From NCBI GenBank assembly GCA_036897445.1, contig JAYMTL010000025.1, forward strand, positions 1 to 64,000: a stretch of DNA of 64,000 nucleotides, in the 5' to 3' direction. The notes beneath the pieces were generated by a model that saw nothing but the letters and a program-made list of their open reading frames with translations, searched no databases and was not told the origin of the DNA. The DNA is from Pelargonium tetragonum. Lineage: Eukaryota; Streptophyta; Magnoliopsida; Geraniales; Geraniaceae. The position numbers and the translations under genes were made by a program. Each line of letters begins with the position of its first letter. Positions within the stretch are counted from its first letter, which is position 1. This document shows positions 25,401-37,928 of this stretch, in pieces.

Positions 25401-28092
25401 ATATCCTGGTACAGGTAAATTTGAGTCCTGTTCGAATGGGGGGTATATGAAAGTACTAGAACAAAGAACGGAGGCCAACCCAAAAGTTGAAATACTTAAG
25501 TCATGCTTGTAAACAAGTGAAAAGTTTCAGAATTTAGTTAGGTACTTCTGCTCAAAATATACTAAAACGAATTAGCAAAATATAGGTTTTTTTCAATAAG
25601 TATAAGTTTTGACTCTTGTTAAGGCGCCCTTAATAACACGGAATTTTATATGAATGAAAGATTTTAATTTAAGTAAAGGGAACCCCTACCTTTGCAAATT
25701 GTAGGACCTTTTGTAACTAGCACGGTGGATAAAACAAATTAATCTGCCAAAGTAAGAAACCCGCCTTCATACTATACTTATATATGCGTATAACGGAGGA
25801 ATCCAGGGGTAAAGAGTGTTAGAGATTTTTGAATAGGATATTCCTTAACCAGCCCGGTTACAATTCTACATGCTTTATACTTCGAAAAAAAAAGAGTCAA
25901 TATAAAGTCCCTTTGTTAAAAGCCCTTTTTTATCACCCGTTTGAGAAACTCTTACTCGCTTTTTGTCTTCGTTTTAACAAACCCCTCATAACAAAAAGAG
26001 TGAAGTTTTACAAAGTATGTGCTCAAAATATGAGAGAAGTTTAGGAGAACCTTATGCATCTGAGAAGAGAAGGAGTGTGGCCTAGGGTTTTGTATTATCC
26101 GAATCGACCCTTCTGTTAGTTTCAAATTAACCGGGTAAGGTGCTTTGTATTAAATTTAGAGTTTATCCTACAAGCTGAAGACTTAGACTTTATTTCTTAC
26201 TTTTAACCTTTTTTTGTATGACTCTTTCTTATAAATAAAAAAGAATTGACTTATGCCCAGTGCCGAGGCTTTTTTAGCTAGCCTTACCCTACTACAGCAG
26301 TTTATTAGATTACTATCGATACGAGACCCATGAGTAAATTATAAGTTTTGAATAAAGTACTTCCGAGATTATATATATCCTATAGAGGTAAACAAAAGGG
26401 GTTGGTTGCGTGAATATAAAATCTTTCTTTTATTTGTAAACGATACTTCAGAGCGAGAAATTCGTATTAACGTAGTGGGGATTCCATAGCAATTAGATAA
26501 CATCCGAAGGTTTCGGCCGGGGCTCTCAGAGCTAGAGAGGGGTGACTAATTCAAGTGGAAAGAATTTCCAGTAGAAGTAAATGGACTAACATTTGAGAAT
26601 GTAGGTAGTAAAAAGCCTGCTTTTTGTAATAGACGTGTTTAGATTATAGGGGCGGCTTTCCTATAAAAACCCGAGCTTCAATTTCTTTACAGCTCACCCT
26701 AAGACTCTTGTTTTGATACGGAATTTTCGTTATACTTTAGTAATACCGGCACAGTAGGCAGCTTGGTAATACTTAAAAAACTTTTTAGAATCCCCCTTTT
26801 GTCACAAGGTATAGCCCTAGTAGCATTTTTGGCACGGCCCGGCAGGCGTATTATTTCTGTTTTTGTATATAGATAAGCCCTCTTTTTATAAGGCCTTTCT
26901 GTTCAGTATGGGGTCAGCCAACCCTTTTAATCTTTATCGTAAATTTCTGCAGAGTACCTTTTCTTATAGTATTTTAGACCAGGAATACCTTTGCATTTAG
27001 AGTAGAAGTTTTCACGCAAGCGGTTAACTTTCGATTCGACAAAAATAAGCACAGCGTAGAATAGCAGGAATTCTAATAGGGTTCAGTTACATCGAGCAAG
27101 GGCAAGGGTTATCGATTACTAGATACTCATATCCGCGTAGAAATTTTTTACGCCCGCCGCTGTACTTTTAATAGCCCGAAAGCTTGAGTTTACATTGTGC
27201 TGTATTTTTCCCAAGCCCTATTTTATACGAGAACACGGACCTTTGAATTCCTTGGTTTTAGTGAGGGAATCGGCAACCCTATTTGATATGGAAAAGTGCG
27301 GGTACCCAGATATAACATAAGAATGAAAGGACAAAGAATTTGTTTTTATTAAGGATCTCTCTGCCGAGTAACAGCTCATCTCTAACTCGAGTATAAGATA
27401 AGAATAGCTCATAAATTGCTTTTACAAGAAAACTCCAAATGCCCCGCTTTGACTGAGTAAATCTATACCGATTATCCACGAAAAGAGAATGAATCCACTA
27501 ATGAAAACTTGGTGTAGCGCAAAAAAGCTTGTAAAGATCCACCTATAATATAAAAAAACTATTGGTATCTGCTTCACTATGAATGAGGAAACTTTTCTAT
27601 TATCGGAGGTGTTAATCTGAGGGTTACCTTTTTCAGTACACCCCTACTTAACTTGAAAGAGCCCCCTTATTTCTAAAAGCTAAAAATCTTGGGATTAACG
27701 GCTTATCTAAAGTTTGAAAAAAGCTCTCTTTACCTTAATAGGGAACTCGAAAACCAGTATAATTTTATAGGGTTCTGCCTTAGCGCCTCTTATGAGGACT
27801 CTTAAATTAGAAAGATTTGTTCCTTACCGGGGATAAACTAGAAAATACACTTTTCTTTAAACCTTAATTCGAGGGTTTGTTAGATTTATAACAGCACTGC
27901 TTTATAACCCAGGAATCGGCAAGGGTATCCCCTAAAAGTACTCCCCTTTAGCTCAACACATGAAAGAGCTCTAGATTTAAACATATAACAGATCTTTCTG
28001 AATACTTACAGGTAATATCCCTCGAAAATCTCTTTCGTAAAGTAAAGAAGTACCCTATACAAGCTTACTCAATTATAATTACCACTTACCTA

Positions 28093-28108
28093 GGATAAAA
28101 GGATAAAA
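28093..28108. repeat. Tandem duplication of an 8-base word
   Basis: GGATAAAA is repeated twice without a gap, and GGGA follows. It is a likely slippage product. Confidence 0.6.
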
Positions 28109-28336
28109 GGGAATGAAAAACTTAGGTCAATAACCCAACTATGTTACTTTGATTCAAACCAAATTTCTTTTCTATTGCTAAAAAAATCCCTAGAATCCCA
28201 CTTTTATGGTATGCCTTTTTAGTAAACCCTTGTCACCTCTTTTTAGGCGCATTGAAGCTGTACTTATAGTTCGGGTATTACTTTGATACTAAACCGGATA
28301 ATTGAAAGATTTACTATAAACTTTAATGGTGTGAGT

Positions 28337-28375
28337 CTGGAAAAGGCCTGGAAAGCTCTATCTGGAAGGACTGGA
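28337..28375. repeat. Cluster of four CTGGA words
   Basis: CTGGA begins at 28337, 28348, 28362 and 28371, spaced 11, 14 and 9 bases apart. About 0.02 would be expected in 39 bases. It looks like a tiny degenerate tandem repeat. It has no dyad structure and no gene neighbour. Confidence 0.5.
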
Positions 28376-29105
28376 GTTCTTTCCCGGAATTAACCAAAAA
28401 GTTAGGTACTCAGAATTTGTCAGCGATCGGTAGCACGACCTTGCTTATTCGTTTACTTAAGGTCTCTGCTACATCAAATCTAGGGGCACTGGAATTGCCT
28501 ATTAGGGACTTGTACTAGAGATGCCCTATTCCTATATGCAAGATACATAAGAAAGGCTACAATACCCTCCATTTAAAACCCCTGAGTGCTCCTATCTCTT
28601 TGATAATAAGTAAGAAAAGGAATTCTTAGTCTTTATTTTAAAAATTTCTTCCTTTATATATTTAGTCAGGTCATTCTCATAAAGGATTTAAATACTCACC
28701 TCAATAAGTAAAATATTAAAACTTCGCGAGTGAGCGAGCGTCAATACGGTGTCATTAGCCTAAAACTTTTAAACAGGGATCTAATATAATTTATATAATT
28801 ACAGAGGATTTACTATCAAAAGGTTCTACTACGGATTATTCATAAGAATAAGACAACTCCTTCCCGCCACCTTGTTAAGACAATGAAGTGAGATAAAACA
28901 AGGAGGGCCCCTCTTTTATACTTTTTTATATCTGCAACTGAGAATCCCCTTTTACAAAACGACTTGTGACTTATTCACTTTACTGGACTGGAACAATTTA
29001 CTTGAGCTTTAGCCCGAGTTTTTTTTACAGGAAACTTTTTACTAAGACTTTACTGTCAAACCCTAATTTCTATACTATCCGGAATCGGAAACCTGGAAAC
29101 ATGGG

Positions 29106-30241
29106 ACACAACAGCAACTTACTTACTCAGTCCTTGACCCGAAATAACCTACTCCTGAAAACTTTTACGCGCTTGACTTTTAGAAATTGTTAACGCTGTA
29201 AACCAAAAACTGGTAATAAACTTTTTACTTAGCATTCTATTATCTGCCCTATCCCTATAACCAGTAGCTTGAATATACCGCTTACTGACTTGCTTACTTT
29301 GTTATGCATACCTATCAAAGCCTTCTTATATACATATATAATATAAAGACCTTTTTCTATTTAACTTTAGATACTATATATAGAAACAAGCAGAACATAG
29401 AAAAGCCCTATCCTTTGTATCCCTTTATTTATAAAGAATTTATAAAACTCAAAAAGGAAAGAAACCCAGTTTGGAAAATACCTAGCTATTCTAATGTAAA
29501 ACCCTGTACTCAGTTCCTTTCTCGTTAGTTGAAACTCTTCTTAGATAGAACCTCTCTCGAGTAACTAGACTCAATTCATTTGAAATAGTATAAACTTAAC
29601 CTTTTGAAAGCTTTCACTTTAGTTTAGACTCCTTAACTTTAGGAACTCTAGAATAGAAAAAGAGAAAAGAAGGAGCACAATAGCAACACTTTTATACCCG
29701 ACCTAAATTTAACTAAAACTTAAATCTTCGAGACTAAAAAGAATGAAAGACTTTCCAGTCAAAGCTAAGAAAAAGGAAGCTAGATGAAATCAAATAAGAC
29801 CTAAGTGACTATCTATAATATACATTACCTGCAGTTGCGATACTCAGTAAGTTTCCTTCGTTTTGACTATTTCTCATTTCTTTTTATTATAAAAATTTGG
29901 AGCTTTATAAGCCACTTTCTTTACTTCCTAACAATAAACTAAGAGTAGTCTACTACCTCCTCGAGAGTACCTTACTGTTATCTATGTTCTATTCATAGAC
30001 TTTATACATAACTAAAATTTTAGAGTAACTGTAACTAACTAATAAAAAATCTATTTGATATTTTCCTCCCTACAATAAAAAATCACAATAAAATTTACTG
30101 ATTCGCTTAAGAGCTCCCTTGGAAGTATACAGTTTCCTTTATCTTTTATTTACCTTAGACTATATATAATATAATTAAGAGTAAGAATTAAGGCAATAAG
30201 AATAAACAAGTAAGTTATCCATCAATTCAATAGAGAGAGAA
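29106..30241. other. Compositional block with no GGG on the plus strand
   Basis: No GGG occurs on the plus strand for 1,136 bases, while CCC occurs about ten times. The flanks carry several GGG per few hundred bases. The block is also very AT-rich near 30000-30100 and has few GC palindromes. A 74-codon frame lies at 29304-29528 with no recognisable motif. Its sharp right edge is at 30242, where a run of five G starts. It is inferred to be DNA of different origin or age from the flanks. Confidence 0.5.
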
Positions 30242-33200
30242 GGGGGTTAAGACAGACAAAAGAATTTTGGTTTAGATATGAAAGCAAAGATTAAAGAAAA
30301 ATGCTGTGAGTGTCCCTAGAGTGTGTAAGTATAACTAAAAAAAACTAGTAACAAGAACCTCCTTCGTAAGCCTTCAGTCGGTAACATTGACACTACCCCA
30401 ACTTAAGGCTCAAGCCTCCCAATTGATAAAGACTTTTTAACTAGCTACAGGATAACGGTCTGGTCTCTGAAACGGCCACTCCTGTATACAGTCGAACCTT
30501 AATGTGCAAGAGGTTCTATTGAATTTGAAACCAAAAGGCGGCAAAAGGATCCTTTTACTAGATATTAGCAGCTAATTATTCAGTCGGCAAGGCGGTGAGA
30601 ATTTTACTCTACACTTTATTTTCTTAATCCTAGTTTTAAAGTACTTAATAAACAAATTCTACTCTTAGGGAATCCCAAGAAGTTTTTTATATACACTCCT
30701 GCTCCTGGGCAGGACAAAACTTTTCCATATAGAATCTAACCTAAGTTAATAAAGAGGATAAAGTTGCTCCTCAGCAACCTGCTTCTATTATCTTGTCTCC
30801 TTGTTAATTTTTACTCATAGAACCCTTTTGAGAACTCATTAAATAAAGTTCAATCTGAGTGTTAATTTAAGAAAAGAAAATAGGGGCCCTTGCTTCATGT
30901 GGAAACTCTTTTCCTAAAGGCCCTCTTGTAAAATTCCGTGTCTAGTTTTTCTAGTAGAGGCAATATTGTACTCTTATCTTAAATCTTAAGCAGGCTTCTT
31001 GTTAGGTTTACCTAATGAAAGATAGAGATACTCCAAAGTCAAACTAGTTTCATTTAATTTAGTTAGACCCTTGTGGGTTTCAGGTGCAGCAGTAATCGTA
31101 GCCCTACTAAAAAATATCAAAGTCTGTTAGGTCCTCGGTTCTTACTACATTGTATTAGCTCAGTAAAGACAGGTCAAGGGAAATGGGTTGCTTTATTCAT
31201 TTTAGTTTGACCGAATTCTACTACTTTTTACTGTATCCTGTTTTTTATAGCGGGATGTTAGACCATAAGCAAAGCTTGTTTTAAGAGGAGACTAATATAA
31301 CCAAAATCTCCTTTCACAAGAAGACTGCAGTTGTATGGGATCCCGCTTGTAGAATAAAGTAACACGTCGAGTTAGTAGGACACGTTTAGGTGCCTCCCTA
31401 CAAGATATCTAAAGTTTATTTTAGTGGGGCAAGACTTTCAAATAAAACTAATTCTGTAGCTGATACTAGGACTCTTTTTCTATATCCCTTGTAAAACGGG
31501 CCCGTACTTTTATTAAATTGAAATTACCTCTTTCGTGAGTTGTTTTTTGTTAAAAAAGTCAAACCTATTGCCAGCAGGCACTAAAAACTTAAGCACCCTC
31601 TCCTGTGGACCTAGAATAAATAAAGGAAATTCGCGGGTTTTCACAAGTGTACTTTCCTTGTAGCAGAGAGTTTTTATGAGCTTATGTTTTAAAACTTGTA
31701 AATGGGCCTTTCTTTTGAGGCATTTGCCTGACTGAACTATAACAATGTCACTGAAGTCACTGGGGGACTCAAAACTTAGCTGATAAACGGGGTTCCTTTG
31801 TCCGATGTTACCAAGATTTTGTGCTTAATATGTACCGACATCATTAAAAGCTTATATGTCTTCTGTTACCGGCTCTGCCCGTAAGGGAGTTCTCTATAAA
31901 AACATTTTTAGTAGATAAATTGCATGAGTTCTATTTTTTAGGGTGCAGCAACGTAAGGCATTTTTCAGGTTATAAATTTACAGGACCCCGATAAGAAAGA
32001 AGTGAGGATGCGTGCGATTTCTCCGGAGCTGATAACGGCAATATCAATATTAAGTATATACGAGCCAGGCCTTGTTGACCAGGATTTATACTATATAAAG
32101 AGTCTAGTACCCTTACTTAATAACTCAAATTTTCTTTATACTAGCCCCTTAGTCTGTATCTTATTAACTTTCTTAATTCTTTAAAATACTAAACATAAGG
32201 ACTCCTCTTATAATTGAGTAGCCCCTTTTAAACCCACGAACTTCACTGAAGCTATATCCCTCTCGAATTCCTAGAACCTCTAAAATAGCTATATTCAATT
32301 CCATTTAGTAGACTTACTTACATTAGAAGTAGAAACTCTTTATTTACTATACTAAATCCTGATTAGTTAAAGTCGCGATTTCAAAGGGGGTTCCTTGTAT
32401 TTGGGCAGGGGTCCTGTAATATTATTTATTCCGTATCCGGAGAAGTAGTAGCAAGGGGATCTAAAGAGGGTATACCTTAGACTAGAACAATTCCTACCCT
32501 GTCTATTATTAATCTATATTCCAGAACTTTCTAATAACTAGGTTATAAATAGACTAATAAGAATCTCTAATACACGTACTAGATAATAAATAGACTTCCC
32601 TCTTAACTTCTATACAAGACAAGCTCTCCCTAACAAGAAGAAGAGACTTCCCTAGAATCCCTACAAGATAAAGAATATGTGAGCCCCTAACGAGCAAGAG
32701 CTAGTACATTCCGATAATGGAGCTCTTAAAAAGCTTTGCCGGAATCCACAAAATAAAATTCAGTTTTTTAGAAATAACTCAAGGAATAAGGAGCGCCTCA
32801 CATTAGGTTTTGTTAAAAATATTAGCTCCTTTTAGTTATGCTACTAAAATAAAAACGCAGATTATCCAGGGCGAGCACTCCTATATACATTTCTAGCTAA
32901 AATTTTCTTAAATCGGGAGTGTAGTATTAAATTCAAAACTCTTGTGGGGTTGAGCTGCATAGGGTAGTTTTAGTCCTAACAGGTAAGACTTAACTTTGTA
33001 TCCATATATAAGCAAAACTTTAGACTTTAATTAGACTTAAGGGCTGGAAAGCTCCTACTAACCTAAATACTTTTTAAAACGTCCAATTCATTTTGGGATA
33101 AAATCAAGTATTCCTTTTTAAGGAGCACCCCTTTTGTAGGCCTATGACAACTCTTAGTGTTTATATATTGGGATATCCCGCGGGACTTCTCATTTTGGTT

Positions 33201-36200
33201 TTCTTTAAGGTTTCCGGAATAGCTTCCAGTCTATAAGGGCACTGCGGGGCTTTAAGAAAGACTTTTTAGAGGGGTAGTGTTTTAATGCAGTTTAGGCGTT
33301 TCTTGAATAGGACCCCATTATGGGTATACTTAAACCAAAATGAAATGTATATAAAGTAAGCTCGTTGAATCGAGAGTGGCGTCATAAAGCATTTTTATTG
33401 AGGTTTGTTAATTACTTGATACTTAAATTAGAACTCTTTAACTAGGCAAAAGCATCAGTATACAAGAGGCGCTCTAAAAAATACGATAACGTTTTTAACC
33501 TTCTATTACCTGAGAGTATCCTTGTTGGTAAACACTAAAAGCTTTTCTTAAAAAATTTTACAATTAAGTTAAAGTTAGCGAGTCTTTATCCTTGGCATTA
33601 GCGCTGTAGTCACTAACGGGGCTGAGTTCTTTACATTTTTAAGGGAGACTTAGAGCTCCAAAGCAAAAAAAATGTCGAAAGAGTAAGTCTAAAACTTAGT
33701 GCTCGGTTAATGACAACACTTGAACTAAGAAAGGCTGGCGTTTAGATATAGTTTTTCTGAGGAACTTGAAAGCTTTTTTCATTTCTAAAATTAGACAACT
33801 CTTAAGTTTAGTTTCTTCTAATTAGAGGGGCCCTCTTAAGAAACCCGTAAGGAATTTTTCTGGAGCAAGCAACCCCATTAGAATTGTGTTCTATTAATCC
33901 TAGACTTAGGGAGCTAAAGCATGTTTTTTCTATGAATTATTTATTTTAATTAAGTAGAATCCTGCGGCAGTGGCTCCTTTTTTTTATTGCTGCAGCCTCG
34001 TTTAGTAAGCTTAAGGCTTGTCTAGAGTAGTTCAACTTAATAAAATCTAACTTGTGACTGTAGGTTTTTAGCTTCTTACTTTACGAAAGATTTTTCCTTT
34101 TGGGGCTTCCTTACTTTAATATCTCATTCATGTATTTCAAATCCCTTAAAGCGCCCTATATTACCCGTTATTTAAGGTATCAAGGCTCCTTGCTTATAAG
34201 CTCCACGAATAAGTTAGAGCTATGTAAAAGGGAACCCTTCTTTACAAAAAATTGGGCAAAGATATTTTAGTTCTTATAATACACTAATCTAAGCCGTCCG
34301 GAAACCCCCACTTTTTGCTGTTCTCTCGCTGTACTATCCCTTAGTTCTAAATACTATCTAGTTTCCTTGCTACTATAAAGGGTTTCTACTTCTTTTTTTG
34401 CAAACTCATAACTTTGAAAGCAAATACATCAATACCAAGCATACTTTTCTCATCCAGGAGCTTTATAAACAGCTCGTTTAGCTACTTGCTGTAATCCGGC
34501 GAAGTTTTTTTATAGGGCCATTCCGAGGGGGTTTTCTTGAAATGAGATTTAAAAAAGAGTATATATAATAGGTATTTCAGGGATTCTAACAGGCTTAACA
34601 AAACCTCTTTTTGCCTAAGAATTACTTCATTACATACTCTAACAAGTCCTGTATTCTGTTTGATAGCTGTGCCAGGAACTCGGATTTGGATGTTTTAACC
34701 CGCTTAAGTGCCCCTTTTTCTAGATTAGTTCCTGTAATCCAAAATAAAAAGAGAAGCATTTATAAGGAAACTTGCATTAAATCGGTTTTTGAAAAAGCCA
34801 GAGTCTTCTTCATATCATATATATGTCAGCGTAGCGTATTTGATAACTCCTTTTACGGATTTTCTAAACTAAAAACATTAAAACACATTGAAAAGGGCGT
34901 AGAGTTTCTAGGCATACAGGTGACTCTTGTAATCAAAAAGCGCTTCTTAGGCAATCTCGTACGTGGACCGCCCATATGAATTCCTTTGAAGCAAGCGTGT
35001 TAGACCTGCACAGTAACTTAGAACTAGAGATAACCGATTTCAAACCCTTGTTGTACCTTATGAGTATAAAAAGGGGCCCTCCTTCTAACAAGTGTGGAAC
35101 ATACTTATTAAAGTCAAAAAGAAAATAAGGTTTCTCTTCTTTGTGTTTGTGGAATCTTTATTGTATAGAGCTTATTACAAAACGAGTAAGAGGCTACCTT
35201 TGACTTTGAGTGTTTTACTCCTAGGATAACTTTTGATATTGACGATTGCTCTTGTATCTACTGCTCTTACTTTACTTGTTATGACTTTCTCTTCAGTAAA
35301 AATATCTTTTCCCAGGAGCTCTACTCGTGGGCCTGATTCACAGTGCCCGTAATATACTCATTTAATTCCTACATCCCACCCCAACTTATACTAAAGTGGC
35401 AGCTACTGGTAAAAACAAAAAGGTAAATACTTTTGAAAGAAACCTTAACTTGCTTATTTCGTGAACCTACTTCTTTAGTAGCTTTATTTGAATATTAAAG
35501 TTCTTCTTAAACAACACGTATCTTAAGTTGATGCCAAAATTTCTTTTTTATCAACTTTTTGTCTTAGGGATAACTACTAAATAGTATTAAAATAGCCCTA
35601 TGCATAAAAAAGTTCAACAAGGGAAACATACTCTATTATTCGAGTTTCGCAGAGAGTACTTTTTCATTCCAAGAATTGGATTGCTGTGAGATTGCGGGAA
35701 CATTTTATTGGTTAAGTTCTTAAAGGGAAACGTTCGTCAAATTAGAAAAAGTTTCTATTTTTATCTATAAAAAAAGGCCATACCTATCTAAGGGTGTCAA
35801 AAAAGGACTACTGCAGGGTAATGTATCCAGAAAAGGGGTTTCTTTTTAGTTTGATGAAAATGAGAAAAAAGCCTATAAATATCTTGAATCTAGATATTTC
35901 CGTTCTTTCAAAAGTCAATAACAAATTTTTCTATTCTAGTAAGACGAACCTTAGGGGATTCGATATCTTACTAAGTTTCATTCTTGTAGCTCTAACTAAA
36001 AAAGGAGCTCTTATACTTTTAACTTTTATTCAGGTCAGGTTTAATACATATATTTCTCTTTTGTTAGCAGGGCCTTTTTGCTTCGATTCCTAGTTGAAGG
36101 ATCCTCATAAGAAATTTAGAAAGAAAATTTGAAGGGGTATGCTCTGAGTTTCTTTATCTATTCTATCCTTGTTTAGTAAAATGAGTCAAAACTTGTACTT

Positions 36201-37868
36201 ACAATTTCCTTGATGATCAAAATAGAAAATACGCACTAAAAAGGAATGCCACAAAAGGGCTTTTGCTTTTTAATAAATAAAGGGTCTCCCGAAGCTTTCT
36301 GCTTCAATATTCAGAAGAGTTATAAATTTACCTATCCGTGTAATACAGAATAAAACTAACTCGATCTAGAACTTCTAGTAGGACCTCTTACAATATAGAC
36401 ATACGAGCAAAAAAGCGGGAAAGGATTTGACGTTGTAGCTCCGCGTTGGTTTTCCGATCACCTAGACCCCGTACTCCTTACTATTTACTAAAAAGAGGAT
36501 AACTTCTAGGGAGTGAGTGTAACTTTATAGAACCTATACTTGACTTGCCGCCATTTTATTATATATTTCTGATTTAAGGGTTCGCGTCTCCTTTAGTTAA
36601 AATACAATGGTTGCGGGGCACTCTTTGATGCCAGTATAGAAGAGAGCATGATTTTAAGTAAAAATATTGAAACAGCTAGAAGCGGAAACCCTACTAACTA
36701 AAAGTGCGAATAAATCTTTCTAGTAGGTTTTTACTTGCTGTAATACTTAAGACATAAGGTAGCAGTTCCTAGAATTTTTCAAAAAAGCTTAGAGATACTC
36801 TGAATATTTGACATTGTTTAATAAAAGGGATCCCCCTCTAATCGGGAATAGTTTTTCTATTAAAAAGGTTAAGGCAATCTTAGTCAGTCTCAGAACCCTA
36901 AAGTTCAAAAGCTTGCAACAAATGTACATCTAAACGAAAAGGGGATCCGTAAACAAAAAATTATGCATCAGCTCTTTTTCGACACTCAAGAATCTATACC
37001 AGCTTGCTAATGCTACCAAATCCAAATATAGTTATCTTTTCTCATTCAAACCCAGGGATCTAACATTAAGAGTTTTAAGTTTCTAGATTTTCGTGAATTC
37101 AAAAGAAGCGGGTGTGCTAGTTCACTAAAGCTGAGTATGAAAGAAAAATGAAGTTAGACGTAAACCCTGGAGAATAAATTATAAAAACTATAAACTATTA
37201 GGGTTTGGACAACCAAGGCCCCTTTTGATTATAAATAAGTCAGTGCTGCAGAGTTACCACGGCTGTTCCTATAGTCGGTCGGGTTTGATTTTACTTTCCG
37301 AACAAATCCGTTGCTTAGTTTAGTATACTCTTTAAAAAAAGTCCCCCTTTTAGACATTTCATTCTTGACTCATGAGTAGCTGTTCCCTTAGAATCCTAAA
37401 TGGCACAAGACATGTATTATTCCCTTCTTTGCAAGTACTTTCCTCAAGTGTTTTAAATTCTTTTTATATCTTGTCTTGACTTTAGGTGTATATTTCTATA
37501 TTCTATTTTATAAAGTAACTAGGCTAAATTAGGAAACCCCAACCCTGATATATCCGCAACCCGTGTTAGAAAGACAAATACCATATTATATCCAGTTACA
37601 CTCTCGAAATTAGAATAGGAGTCGCTTCTTCTCAATTTGTTACACCCTTATTGTATTGTTTTCTTTGCTATTCCGGGATAAAATGAAGAATCCGTCTCGA
37701 TCAACTATTGATAGCATAATTCTTAAAATTTATAGAAACCAGAAGGCGCCTATAATCCCTAAAAAATTCAATGGATCAAAAGAGCCCGAATGTAATGCGA
37801 GTATCTCTCCGCCGTCTAGGGGTACTCTATTAAGTAGTAAACGGTTTGGTAGTTTCCTTTAGTTTTAG
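30242..37868. other. Gene-less stretch containing the longest chance-length frame
   Basis: The 122-codon frame at 34611-34979 starts at TTG and is the longest in the window. It matches the length expected by chance and I recognise no domain. CAGTCGGTAA occurs at 30375 and the variant CAGTCGGCAA at 30581. GGGCCC occurs at 30884, 31498, 33828 and 35074. TCCCGCGGGA at 33176-33185 is another GC palindrome. From about 32470 to 32867 the plus strand has no GGG. Confidence 0.55.
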
Positions 37869-37928
37869 TATAGGGGCAGGAGCCTCGTCCGTTGAAAGTC
37901 GTAGGTTCGAATACCTCCCACTCCTATA
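37869..37928 (+). tRNA. tRNA-like relic with T arm and terminal stem
   Basis: TATAGGGG (37869-37876) and CTCCTATA (37921-37928) can pair over eight positions with one G-T pair, as an acceptor stem would. Between them GTCGTAGGTTCGAAT matches the variable loop and T arm of plant organelle trnN, and resembles trnY. The T stem is reduced to three or four pairs by an extra base. The total length is only 60 bases. There is no clear D arm and no readable anticodon. Armless tRNAs exist in animal mitochondria, but a shrunken pseudogene is the simpler reading. Confidence 0.3.

Larger units (their letters stand above)
20147..29105. other. Gene-less stretch with a purine-rich patch
   Basis: No gene is recognised. 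About 20584-20650 is strongly purine-rich on the plus strand, with AAGAAA and AAGCAA words. CAGTCGGTAA occurs at 21020. GC-rich short patches lie at 26502-26540 and 26830-26850. GGGCCC occurs at 28905. The open frames here (for example 23759-24028) are chance-length. Confidence 0.55.

Noticed and set aside
29605-29616. Twelve-base palindrome TGAAAGCTTTCA
   Set aside because: About 26 palindromes of this length are expected in the window.
34611-34979. A 122-codon frame, the longest in the window, with a GVEFLG stretch faintly like the end of an intron maturase reverse-transcriptase domain
   Set aside because: It starts at TTG, has no other maturase motif (no YADD box or domain X pattern), lies in no visible intron, and is as long as chance predicts.
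35794-36093. A 99-codon frame with a hydrophobic C-terminal half
   Set aside because: It starts at GTG, has no domain, and hydrophobic stretches are expected from T-rich random DNA.
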